From Trileptium ribeirensis (taxonomy: Eukaryota; Nematoda; Enoplea; Enoplida; Thoracostomopsidae), in contig JASANE010011767.1 of the NCBI GenBank assembly GCA_030248225.1, forward strand, positions 1-64,000: 64,000 bases of DNA, read 5' to 3'. Shown here piece after piece: positions 25,195 to 35,666 of the stretch (positions are counted from its first letter, which is position 1; every line of letters begins with the position of its first letter). The translations under genes and the position numbers were made by a program. The notes beneath the pieces were generated by a model. It worked only from the letters and a program-made list of their open reading frames with translations. It made no database searches and was not told the origin of the DNA.

Positions 25195-26731
25195 TGCATC
25201 ATTCACAGAAAAGTGCGTGCACGAATTGCACACCGTAATCTATTGTTGCGACCATATTGTATAAAAACTATATTGCACTGGCGTTACGTTGATACAAATA
25301 TTGTATCATCAAGATCGCAAGGTAAACATATTGTTAATAGAATAACATTAGATGCTATTGTACTATCAATATCACAAACTAAAAGCATAGCTACGACAAT
25401 AACATTGATTTGTATTGCCCTGTCAATAGCCCAAGCTAGAAATATTGCTGTTACAATAACATTTGCTTCTATTACACTACAGATTCTCTTGCTACGTCAA
25501 AGCTACCTTGCTGTTATTGTAGAAACAATATAATGTTTGCAAACACTGCTGCAACAATAATTATTTTGCAGTCAAGAAGCAACTATTGGAATATGTATTT
25601 ATAGTAGCGACAATACGATTTCCGTATTCCAATGCGATTTGCAAAACTTACGTCATAAATTATATGTATTTTTTCATGCTCACTCCTGGCGGGGTAGAAT
25701 ATTACTACCACATAGGGAAGCCTCAGACCCTCCCCGACGACTCCAAGCGCCGACCCCTATGTCCTGGCATGCGCTCCGGCTTCCCTCCCCTGACCACGCC
25801 GCACGCACAGAAGGTATAAGTGCCGAAGATCCTTCGCGGATCGGCCAACCTCTCCTGGGAGGCCGACTCCCACTCCCCCAACACTCCAGCTGTCTTCACC
25901 TTCCCAGGAGCTCGAAACGAGCACATCTGGTATCTATTTTATCAACAGACTGGATTGTCATTAACACACCGCGATGCATTATACACAGCAGATTTATTAT
26001 ATGCAGCACTCAGAAACTGGATTTTTACGCACGGTTTAAATATTGCAGCTGTCATAGTTGGTCGCACCCAAAGTATGCACCAAAAAATGAGCTGTACATA
26101 AGTCAATGATAGGTCACTGATGGTTAACAATATCATACGCTACTCAAATTGTCGTCAAGTTGATCTAAGCATGGTTGCACCAAAGCCTATGAGTGTAGCA
26201 GCTGAAAAGCAGTAAAAACAAATTCACTGAAATTTTAGTAAATGCTTATTGTGCTACAGTAAATGTTTATTGTTTATTGTGCACAGTGCTCTACGATGTA
26301 CTATTCATACATACAAATAGAGAATATTCTGCCAATCCGAATTTAAAATTAATTGAGTGCAGCATGCAAGCGTGTATGTCACTACCCTGCACCTCTACTC
26401 CGCACTTGTTGCTTCTTGGCTGCAAAATAATTATTGTTGCAACAATGCTCGCAAATGTTATATTGTTGCTACAATAACAGCATCTAGCTTTGACGTAGCA
26501 GTAAAACGATGGCTTTGCTGTCGTGCAATGACAGCAAATCTTATTGCAGCAGCAATATGTCTAGCTCGAGCTATTGACAGTGCAATACAATCCAATTTTA
26601 TTGTAGCAGCATCGTTTTTACGTTGCGCTGTTGATGATACAATGTTTATATCAACTTAATACCATTGTAATATAGTTTTTATGCAATATGGTCTTAACAA
26701 TAGCTTACTGTGGACAATTCGTGTTGATGCA
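25195..26731. mobile_element. Large foldback element with reiterated arms, TTA target duplication
   Basis: The left arm (25,195-25,583) and right arm (26,408-26,731) are inverted copies. GCACGAATTGCACACCGTAA pairs with the complement of TTACTGTGGACAATTCGTG, and CAACAATAATTATTTTGCAG occurs near the inner ends of both. The ends read TGCATCATTCAC and, inward from the right, TGCATCAACACG. TTA lies outside both ends (25,192-25,194 and 26,732-26,734), as in PIF/Harbinger-like insertions. Within the arms a unit of about 57 bp (ACAATAACATT...TCAATAGCYCAAGCTAGAA) repeats three to four times. The 149-residue open frame at 25,084-25,533 and the 100-residue frame at 26,357-26,659 are just these arms read through; I do not call them genes. 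The 820-bp middle contains a GC-rich insert. Confidence 0.8.
25690..25930. other. GC-rich insert within the foldback element
   Basis: An abrupt change to CCTCCCC, CGCCGACCCC and CTCCGGCTTCCC composition inside otherwise AT-rich DNA. Open frames run through it on both strands (plus 25,639-26,109; minus 25,723-25,926). None matches a family I recognise. It may be a captured host fragment or a nested retroelement piece. No tRNA-like promoter box was convincing. Confidence 0.5.
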
Positions 26732-26734
26732 TTA

Positions 26735-27439
26735 CCGTGGGATTATATATACATATATTATGTTCAAATTAAAAATTTAGACATACATATTACAGTCATA
26801 TTAGACATAGAGCAATACAACATCTCTTGTTGTGAAGATTCATAAATAAAAGCAAATATTTTGTTCATTATAAAAGTTTGTTCTAGAGAGAAACCTTGCC
26901 ACAAACACTCCTTGAGGGAGATTAATTACCTTGTTTTTATAGAACTATTTCGGTTCGCGAATTGTCATTTTATTGATTTTCTGCAGTCGGTGTCGGTGCG
27001 TTTTCAGAGTCTATTCAGAAGTTGTTATCAGCTCATTTTATATACGCCACAATAGATTCAATTTGCGTTACAATATGGTATACTTTGGAGATATGTTTTC
27101 TGTATACAAATAGGTAAATCTGGTACTACAATAACTATTTTCACTACAGTAACTATTTTACGTCATGGTTATCCTACGATATTTAAGCTATGACGTATTA
27201 AAATAGTATTAACACTCAATTGTACTCAAAGCTGTGCGGCTTTCAGACGGGAGGACACCTCTAACCGTCATGTAGCAAAGGCGCACGTGACAACTCAACC
27301 ACAAACAGCAGCACGAAAAATATTTTAATCAACATTATTGAAACGACAACAATTAAGCGAGCATACAAGAGCAAAACAGGTATAAAACACTGATACACCA
27401 AGAATCATCAACTGGGACATATCAGATCGAAAATGACTC
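26735..27439. other. Stretch between the foldback element and the Polinton remnant
   Basis: AT-rich with no gene recognised; a 64-residue plus frame (26,861-27,055) is unsupported. The left end of the Polinton should lie here or slightly upstream, but no terminal inverted repeat matching its right side was visible. Confidence 0.45.
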
Positions 27440-27448
27440 GACCAACAG

Positions 27449-30400
27449 ATGGATACGGCCCGGGCGATAAACGGATGCAAACAACAATCAATGGTTGTCA
27501 ATGAAAACAAGTCAATAAAACTACTACAATGGACCGTTGCTCGTGAGGGATACTTGCGGAGCTACGACATTGTGTCAAAACATGTTAGCAACGATCTATC
27601 ATTGTTATTTAATGAGTGTAGATCGATATTAGAGCAGCGTATGTATCAAAAGAGCATACTAGAAGTCAAAATTTGGATCAGTATTCAATGTGTTCTTAAC
27701 AAACTCGATGTCACAACGATGTAAGCGTCAGTTAACAACAAAGTAAGCTTTACTACTTCATATAGTTAACCAAATGACGGAATGTGATGATAATGCAACA
27801 AATATGGTATACCACATTATTTTCATGTTACGATGTTTAGTACTGTTACAGTTCCATACCGATTGTGTCAGCTGATAATGTTGTTTAGTACTGCGACAGT
27901 TCATTACTGATAATTTACTAGTTCAGAACTTCAGGTGCGGGCGATTTTACCTGATTCAACCGTCAACACTGAGATTACGAATGTGTTTGACGTAATATTT
28001 AAGTTGTTAGACGAATTCACATCACGAGGGTCGGCATGGATGTTCCAAAGCGTTCGACGTGCAAACGTTAATCTTAGTATCTATCAGCATTCATCGTACA
28101 ATGAGCTACCCAAGTCAATTCTTGACAAACATACGGTTACTTATTCAGAACCACGACAACAAATGTTTCTTACGGTCTGCTTTACCGGCTTTACATTCAA
28201 TATCGTTCAAGCAGGACCCTACTACCAGCAACTACCAGCCGTTCTAGCAAAGAGCTTAACATGAATGGGATAAACTAACCGTGAATCTTCAAGACATACC
28301 ACGTTTCGAGCATCAATACAAAATCTGTATTAATGCCTATGGTTAGGAGGATTGTGTTATTTACCGCTTGCTTTGGCCAAACACTCAGCACCATCGATAC
28401 ATTCATCTAATACTTTATGAATGACACTATTGCTTAATTCGAAGCTTAGATGCTCTACTATTTAATCAACGTCGGCATTGTGGGGAGAAATACTTTTGCG
28501 ACAGACGTCTTCTTCCGTGTTACGATTAAAAGCAGCGGTAAGAACATTCTTCGTTGTCGTACTAATCAATCGTCTCTTGTCAAATTACCTCCTTTGGGTC
28601 AAACCCTCGAGTTTGCCAACGTTCAGCGAATGCAACGAGTACCCAATGAAATCTATGTGGATTTCGAATTTACAAAGATTTGAAACATGTGAGCGGTCAA
28701 ACTGTATGTCATTCACCAACAGCTACCAGCGTCAGTCTCCGTGTAGCCATGGATTGGTAGATATATTGGTATGCTGCAACGATAAAGCACAAATCGGAAA
28801 ACCTGTGTTTTACCGCAGTGGCGATGTGATAACACAAATTTAAGGAATACTGTTGAACTTTCAACTTCATATGAACAGCAGCATATGAAACAACAATAAT
28901 CGATTGCTGTGAGAGATGAGTATCGATCTAACTTCAAGAATACAACAAATTTTTTATGCGGTGCTTACATGGTAGAAAGTGACAAGGCGAAAAATCATTG
29001 TCACGCATGTGATCGATACCGCGGTGCAGCACATCTCTAATGCGGCATTTGCTACCGACTTCGTCAGGATGTAACGATCATGTTCCACAGATTACCACGG
29101 TATGATGGTAACCTCATTACGCAAGAGTTTGGATTAATATGTAAGAAGATGGGACTCGACGTGGAATGTATCGCTGAAGGGATGGAGGACGACATGACGT
29201 TCTCAATCAAACGAAAATCAAGGAAGTTGAAACGTTTTGAAAACAACCCATTTGTGTTTGAAGAGCCGGATGATGAGGTAGATTATTATGATGAATGTTT
29301 GGACGAAAACATAGATGAGTAGACTTTATACTTGGGAATGATGATAACGACGAAGAAGAAGTGATTGGATGTAAAATAATATTCATTGGTACATTTCAGT
29401 TTTTGCCTTAGTCAAATCAAACACTCATACGCAATCTGAAAAACAAAGATATAGAATTATTCAACATGATAGCGTTAACATTTGGCGACAATGTTGATCC
29501 AATGTTACGCAAATGCATTTATCCTTACGAGTATATGGACTATATGCAGCGATTCAGCGAAATCTCCCCACCCCGCAAACAGAATTTTGCTCTTCTCTCA
29601 ACGGAAACGCTTTTAGCTACGATGACTATAAACAAAAAGGAATTGTTTAGCGTTTAATGCATATAAACAATCTCGGTGAGCGCCGTAACCTTTATGTAAA
29701 GATGGATGTGTTAACTTTATGTAATATTTTCGAGCACTTTCGATGTTTTACAATCAACAAGTATAGATTGGACACAGCGAATTACATCGAACTACCAAGT
29801 TTCGGCTGGGATGCATGTTTGAAGCTCAACGATGTTACATTATAGATCTCAGCACTGATGCTGATATGTATGAATTTTTTGAACATATAATTACAGGCGG
29901 AGTATCAGTAATCTCTCACCGACATGCAAAAGCGAATACCCCTTACGTCAATGAATATGATGACACTTATCTGTTTCAATACATTATGTACCTCGATGGA
30001 ACAATTTGTACGGATGGTTGCTGGTTCAAAAGTCAACATGCGATAATTTTCGATTTCTCTATCAGGAACAGAATGGTGCCATATAATGGTCAATAGTAGA
30101 TTTAAAGGCGATGTTGGGTTCGTTCTGGAGGTTGACTTGAACTATCCCGATTACCTTTCACAACACTCACAGCGATTACCGTCTAACACCCTAAAGACTA
30201 CAAATTAGCGGCGATATGATATCACCGTATTAAAAGGAAATCAAAGATACGGTCAACGTGAAGAATATAATAACAGCGAAACTTGTACCGAATATCAATA
30301 GTAAAGGGAATTACATTGTATATCTAAGGAATTTACTATTTTACTTATCGTTAGGACTGATACTTCAAGAACACGGTAATAGAGTTGTAGCTTTCAGCCG

Positions 30401-31239
30401 ACACGAGTTGATGAAATCATACATGTTCAACACAGATATGCGAAAGACTGCAAAGATTTATATATACTACTCAACAATGTGCCATTCGGCAAAACAATGG
30501 AGAACGGCGTTACCTGAGTTACCTGGATATCAAATTTGTTACAAATGAGAGAAAATACAGCGAACACGTTGCATAACCGCGATATTCATTGTCGTCAATA
30601 TTTAATATAGATTTAATGGCTATCAAAATGCACCGGAAATTTCTGTAAACCAATATATGTCGGTTTGACAGTTTTGGACTTGTGCTGATGTATGATTTTC
30701 ACTAAAACTGTATGATATCAGTGTATGGTAAGCGATGTTAGCTTTATTCACAGATACAGATTCGTTTATGTTATTCGGTGCAAACAAGTGATATTTAGCA
30801 AGACATCATGAGTAATTCGACATATTTTGATCCTAGCGACTAGCTGACAGATCACGCCCTACACTCAATAGTTAACAATAATGTACTTGGGAATATAAAG
30901 GACGAACGAGCGGGAATACCAATATAACCGCTCTTGGGGCTGCAGTCGATAATGTTTCGTATCAAGTGTATGGGCACTGAAAAGAAACGAGCGAACGGAG
31001 CCAAGAATGATGTGGTGAATAATGCTATTCGACATAAAAATTATGTGTTCATTTTATTCGAAACGAGTAGTATGCGGCATGGAATGAATCACATTCGATC
31101 AACTAAACACGTATTGAATATAGTAACTCTTAACACGACTACTTTATCGCCATATGACGACAATCATTATATTAAGGACGATGACGTCGCATCATTGGCG
31201 TATGGGTATTGTGATATTGCTTCAGACGATATTTTTTAA
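27449..31239 (+). pseudogene. Polinton-type family B DNA polymerase pseudogene
   Basis: A large polymerase of the protein-primed type, spread over about eleven open segments in three plus-strand frames. In order: the N-terminal region (27,449-28,264, containing a RGSAWMFQSV-like block and DNKCFLRSALPALH); a Cys/His region (about 28,470-28,570); exonuclease motif I as VDFEF (about 28,660); a second Cys/His region near 29,000-29,040; exonuclease motif II around FHRLPRYDGNLI (29,080-29,115); YPYEYMD (29,520-29,540); exonuclease motif III as YVKMDVLTL (29,690-29,720); the TGG-x-S and AKANTPYVNEYD block before palm motif A (YIMYLDG, about 29,980-30,000); the fingers region with an eroded lysine motif (30,290-30,500); and catalytic motif C as DTDS (30,753-30,764). 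The C-terminal block ends with LSPYDDN (about 31,150) and a LAYG motif. Catalytic aspartates can still be seen, but stops and frameshifts separate nearly every block. It cannot make a working enzyme. Confidence 0.88.
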
Positions 31240-31439
31240 AATTTTTGTATGATATGTGTAATAAGTCATTGTGCATATTATAAGCTGTTGTAACTACTTT
31301 TTTGCAAATAAAGTATTATTAGTAAATGTTAATTTAGTCACAGTTTACATAGATATCCTGTGCACCGGGAAGGTGTTAAAAATGCAGGAATGTCCTAAAA
31401 GTAATGATAAAGTTAAAGCAATTTGTTACGATGCAAATA

Positions 31440-32438
31440 ATGTTGCTTGTTTCTCTACATCATCAAAGCTCTGGGGCTCAGAAACGTGGTGTAAATGTTA
31501 AGTTGAAAGATGTTTACGGGCACACGAAACCCGCACCCTGCCGAAACCTCGAAGACTTAGTTTTAAAAGATGTCACACTGTTGTGGAGGGAATGAGAAAC
31601 TTATTTCAAGTTGACTTTGCAGACATGTCTACCATTGCAACATACAATGATGGATTCAAGCACTTATTTATTGTGATGTGATTGTTTTTTAAAGTACGTA
31701 TGTGTTGTACCAGTCAAAACCAAGTCGGGTTCTCCAATTGTAGCAGCTCTCAAAGCAGTCTTTGAGCAGTGTAAACCAGATGACTTTCGAACAGATAACG
31801 GCAAAGAATTTTTTAACAGCTTAGCGTATGCTTTGCAACGGTATAGGGGTGAACGTATACATGCAAAGAATAAGGAGACTAAAGCAAGCACCCCAGAGCG
31901 ATTCATACGTACTCTAAATAGCAATATTTTCAAGTCCATGACAGCACGCAATTCTCGATGATACATCGATGACATACAAATTATAGTGAAAACATACAAT
32001 AATACTGAAAACAGTTCTGGCTTTGTACCCACCAAAGTTTCAGGACATGAGGGAGATATATGAGAAAAAATTTTCCCAGCGAATGACATTAAGGTTCGTT
32101 ACGAATATCAGCTGGAATATGTGTGAATCAGCGAAGAACGTTTACCGTATGAACGTGATTTTAACCAAATTTGGTCACGTGAAGCGTTCAGAATCAGTAA
32201 TCAATTCTCGTTTAACCTTAGAGTATATAACATGAATCATGCAAATAATGAAACCGTCTGAGGTAGATTTTATGCACCAACAATTCAAAAGGTAAATATC
32301 GCAGATAATGAGTATAAACTTGAAAAAATTATACGCAAACGCAAGACTAATAGGGGTACAGAGTACCTAGTTATGTGGTTTGGGTATCCCAGCACAATGA
32401 ACTCATGAGTACATGAACGCAATTTGCGACCTATCTAG
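31440..32438 (+). pseudogene. Polinton-type integrase with chromodomain, pseudogene
   Basis: This is the transposon integrase that would insert element ends into host DNA. The first catalytic aspartate lies in FQVDFADM (about 31,605-31,630). A frameshift and stop follow at about 31,675. The core resumes with VPVKTKSG, then FRTDNGKEF with the second aspartate (about 31,785), and KASTPER with the catalytic glutamate (about 31,885-31,905), giving a D-D-E triad with near-standard spacing. After a stop near 31,960 the same frame continues with more stops to GRFYAPTIQKV (about 32,265-32,292), then a chromodomain (32,306-32,438) with YKLEKIIRKRK and EYLVMWFGYP. The tryptophan codon expected after NS is TGA here. 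The final stop is at 32,436-32,438. Open frames on the opposite strand (31,664-32,089) are shadows. Confidence 0.87.
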
Positions 32439-32507
32439 GGGTACACAGTACCGACAGACGTACATAATATGAATAGATGTGCACTCGTTTAACTCCGAAC
32501 CTCGTAC

Positions 32508-32610
32508 AATAGCCGCTACGCTATTTTGGAGCTGTTGTTTTGTTCCATAAGAAACCTCAAAACACAAGTGATTAACAAACAAAGTACGTGTAAACGCACG
32601 CCGATATTGG
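32508..32610 (+). repeat. Flank of the Polinton shared with 3,490-3,580
   Basis: Starts about 70 bases after the integrase stop. It aligns with 3,490-3,580 through TAGCC-CTACGCTATTT, TTCCATAAG-AACCTCA and ACGTGTAAAC. It is probably part of the element's right end, since the integrase sits near the edge of many Polintons, but no terminus is identified. Confidence 0.5.
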
Positions 32611-35159
32611 CTTAACGCATTCTTATTTAATTAGCATTGTAATATCTGCTGTGACAATACCTGTCACTTGACGAACTAAATGATAAAAACTATTAGCCAA
32701 ATACATATTGATTATCACTAACAGTATTCTTCGTTCTAGAACGATTAACTTTTTCATGCGAAATCGTAATTAGGAAATTCTAAATTATTGGTCATTTTAT
32801 TATTTAAAATATATTTAGTACCTATGGGAAAACACCATTCTGCTAATAAATGTATATCGGTATCCGAAATATGGCGAATCATGTAACAACATGCGGCGTG
32901 TGCCGAGTTTTTCAATGGGGCCTATCCCCATATGAAACTTATTCATATTAAATTGTAACTTACTGTGATGCGCAAACTTTAGGTATGTATAGCGGATTGT
33001 TCGTTTGCCAAGTCAGTTCATGTGCTCAAAATCGGTCGCAACGCGCAAAACCATACTTTTTCTTTTTATACGAGCTTCGTAGGCATATGTACACCTACCC
33101 AATTCCGTTGGTACATCACAGAGGTACATACGCGTCCATCAAAATTACTGTTCACGGTGGCGTGCGACGAACACTCAATGGGGCCCCTTTTTGGTCCAGT
33201 CCCCCTCCCCACCCCCGGAACTATGAAAATTGATATTGTTTCATCGCAAAATATTTTAGTGAGTACTCTGTTCTTGTGCTCTAAGACTTCTTATACTGCG
33301 AGCATGCCACTATTCTACGCGCCGTTTCATAACTGAGGAACGGTTTCACGGCGGAGATTTGTCTTTAATATGTCTTATGTTCTCTACTGCAGTTTAAAGC
33401 TGACTATATAGAAGCCGCATAACTCACTGCTCACATTTTCAGATGATAAAGAATACCTGTGACGTCATAGTGAAATCACAAATATGTATTTACATTTAAT
33501 TTTACGATACTGGTGCGCAAGATGAAAGCATATGCTTATACTTTTCACTGTTCACAAGAACGATGTTTTCTAAAGCATTAATGGAGTTGTACTTGCAGTT
33601 TATTAACATATTCATACAGTTCGCTTGTATATTAAAGGTCCCCCAACAGTTAGGCAGAGAGTGCTGGTTTTCCTTTCCCCGGCATTACTGACACATCTGG
33701 TCGGCGAAGCACGACTTTTTAAGAAATTTCCGACAATTATATTGTTTTTGCTAAGTTTGCATTAAAATAGGACTTCTGTGGCAGTCGGGTGTAAGAGTTT
33801 TGTTCTAGAACCAATATGTCTTAGCAGTTCCTGAACAGGCGACCTCAAGACAGTAAGACGTCCGTCCAGAATCGGACAGTCACAATACTTTATATAATAA
33901 TCGAATTGTGAAATTTATTCCAGAACAGCGTATATATGTTTGCATATCTCGTTTCTTTATTGTATTACAAGAATATCGCGTTCAATATTATCAAACATAT
34001 AATCACGATATACCATGTTTATTTTACTACACGAATTATTGTCACATGTATTAAAAATTTGTCCAGTAAATGTTTTTCCAAAAAATAGATCATGTAAAAT
34101 TTTACTCTACAGAATAAGGTGTCAAGTCCCTTTGAGGTGGTCGTGTAAAGTTTGTCACTATAAACTCGAGTCTAAGCCAAAGAAGCTTTTGATTACCATT
34201 CAAATCATTCAGTAATCAATGAACTAGACACTTAGATTGTTCTTTTGTGTTTTTGTAGTTTCAACAGTTTGAGTTTAGATATGTCTATGCTATCACTGCA
34301 GTTCGCGATCAACTGCAATATTTCCGACTAGAATAACACATTGCTGAAATAGGCATTGCCAAAACAAAAAGGTTAGGTAATAAATAAACAAGATAGATAT
34401 ATAAACGGACGATATACGTTGAATTTAAGAAGAAACCGGGATCACGTTAAGGTGTAAAACAAGAGAGCTGTTACCTAAAATATGTTCTGTTACTATAATT
34501 CTTTGAAAATGATTTTATATTTCTCAAAATTTATTTTTTTTTGCATGTGCCATATAAAATGCTTACTTTCATGGACATAATGCCAGTTAAATTCGCTACG
34601 CCATACTTATTGACATCAAAAAGCTCCCATCGTCATCTCCAGAATCTTATTCATGACGTTGAATAATTTTGTAACTGCACAATGTCCGCTTTCCTCGCCT
34701 TGTAATTGCACTAGATTACGGTTTAATAAAGAAATATAAGAAATTATTAATTCTACAGTTTTCTTTACCATAGCAATTGCTATAGATATGACACTACAGC
34801 AGAAATAGAAGACAACATTTTTTGCTGTCACCCTGACTGGTTTTTAATGCTAATGTAGTTTGTACATCACAATGAATGAATTGAATAGACGAACCTTGTA
34901 GGGTGCTTCGAACATCATGCTGGTATATATACAAAATTTTATCTTGCATTCTATGCACATCAGATGGTTGTAGGAGTTAAATTTGCGTAATATTGAGACA
35001 TTTTTCATCACTACACATTTTTTCAGCAATTTCATGGGCTAAAGTACCGAAACCCAGTTTCACCTCAGATGTCAGTGGTAATATATTTATTATGCAGCAG
35101 CTTTATTTATAGACCCTCAAAATTTGTTATTATCAATTTATAAAAGCACGATCTCCAAT
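32611..35159. other. Non-coding stretch right of the Polinton
   Basis: Plus frames at 32,985-33,336 (82 and 104 residues) overlap in two phases and include a CCCC/GGGG-rich patch (33,178-33,225); neither shows a domain. Minus frames at 34,616-35,035 are unsupported. No repeat ends recognised. Confidence 0.45.
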
Positions 35160-35162
35160 TAA

Positions 35163-35663
35163 TGCGGCGTTTACGTTATAAAGGATCCCCCATGTGAAAG
35201 TTTTGTCCCCCAATGGTCTAGACCACACCATACAGTGGTGTACCGTATATACCTAAACTATAGTATGCAGCAGATGGTGTACCAGACACCATCAACTTAA
35301 TTATAGTGGCTAAACTTACGTATTGTTTATTACTGACGGTGTCAAGGACACCATCCACAAACACATCATATAAAGCGCGTACATAGCAGCATGGTGTAGC
35401 TAACATATAAATAACACATAATATATCATAGCTAACATATAAATAACACATAATATCACAGTAACATATAATATAACACCATGTCAATTTTATGGTGTGG
35501 TCTACACCATACTATTATCGACATTACTCTACCTATGTGTACTATCTGAAAATACAATCACAAACACCATGGTGTCAAAGACACCATATATTTGATGGTG
35601 GCAGAGACACTGAGGGTGGACAAAACTTTCACATAGGGGCTCCATTATAACGTAAACGCTACA
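35163..35663. mobile_element. MITE with TGCGGCGTTYACG termini and an ACACCAT hairpin core, TAA target duplication
   Basis: The left end TGCGGCGTTTACGTTATAA and the right end (inward TGTAGCGTTTACGTTATAA) are inverted. TAA flanks both sides (35,160-35,162 and 35,664-35,666). A second inner inverted block (GTGAAAGTTTTGTCC) is also conserved. The core repeats small hairpins: GATGGTGT-ACCAG-ACACCATC (35,273-35,293), GGTGTC-AAG-GACACC (about 35,338), ATGGTGT-GGTCT-ACACCAT (about 35,492) and ATGGTGTC-AAA-GACACCAT (35,569-35,587). An AT-rich direct repeat (AGCTAACATATAAATAACAC) sits in the middle. It is related to 46,643-47,128 by its ends. Minus frame 35,218-35,487 is this element read through, not a gene. 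Confidence 0.82.
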
Positions 35664-35666
35664 TAA

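Larger units (their letters stand above)
27440..32438 (+). mobile_element. Decayed Polinton/Maverick element (polymerase B plus integrase)
   Basis: The two hallmark genes of Polinton/Maverick virus-like transposons lie in order on the plus strand: family B DNA polymerase (27,449-31,239) and retroviral-type integrase with a C-terminal chromodomain (about 31,440-32,438). Both are broken by many stops and frameshifts, so the element is dead. I found no capsid, protease or packaging ATPase remnant between or beside them, and no long terminal inverted repeats or 6-bp target duplication. The internal genes may be deleted or the copy may be a truncated fragment. Animal adintoviruses share this gene pair and are the main alternative name. 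Confidence 0.85.

Noticed and set aside
25084..25533. 149-residue plus-strand open frame as a gene
   Set aside because: It lies mostly in the repetitive left arm of the foldback element and reads threefold repeated isoleucine/threonine-rich units; the inverted arm gives a similar frame at 26,357-26,659.
25639..26109. 156-residue frame through the GC-rich insert as a protein
   Set aside because: Open in several frames on both strands because GC-rich DNA has few stops; no domain recognised and no splice support.
25195..26731. The foldback arms as terminal repeats of the neighbouring Polinton
   Set aside because: Both arms lie left of the polymerase, the element has its own TTA target duplication, and nothing like the arms occurs right of the integrase.
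31664..32089. 141-residue minus-strand open frame as a gene
   Set aside because: It is antisense to the decayed integrase, whose plus-strand motifs (TDNGKEF, KASTPER) explain the sequence.
35218..35487. 89-residue minus frame as a gene
   Set aside because: Entirely inside the TAA-flanked MITE at 35,163-35,663 and built from its hairpin and AT repeats.
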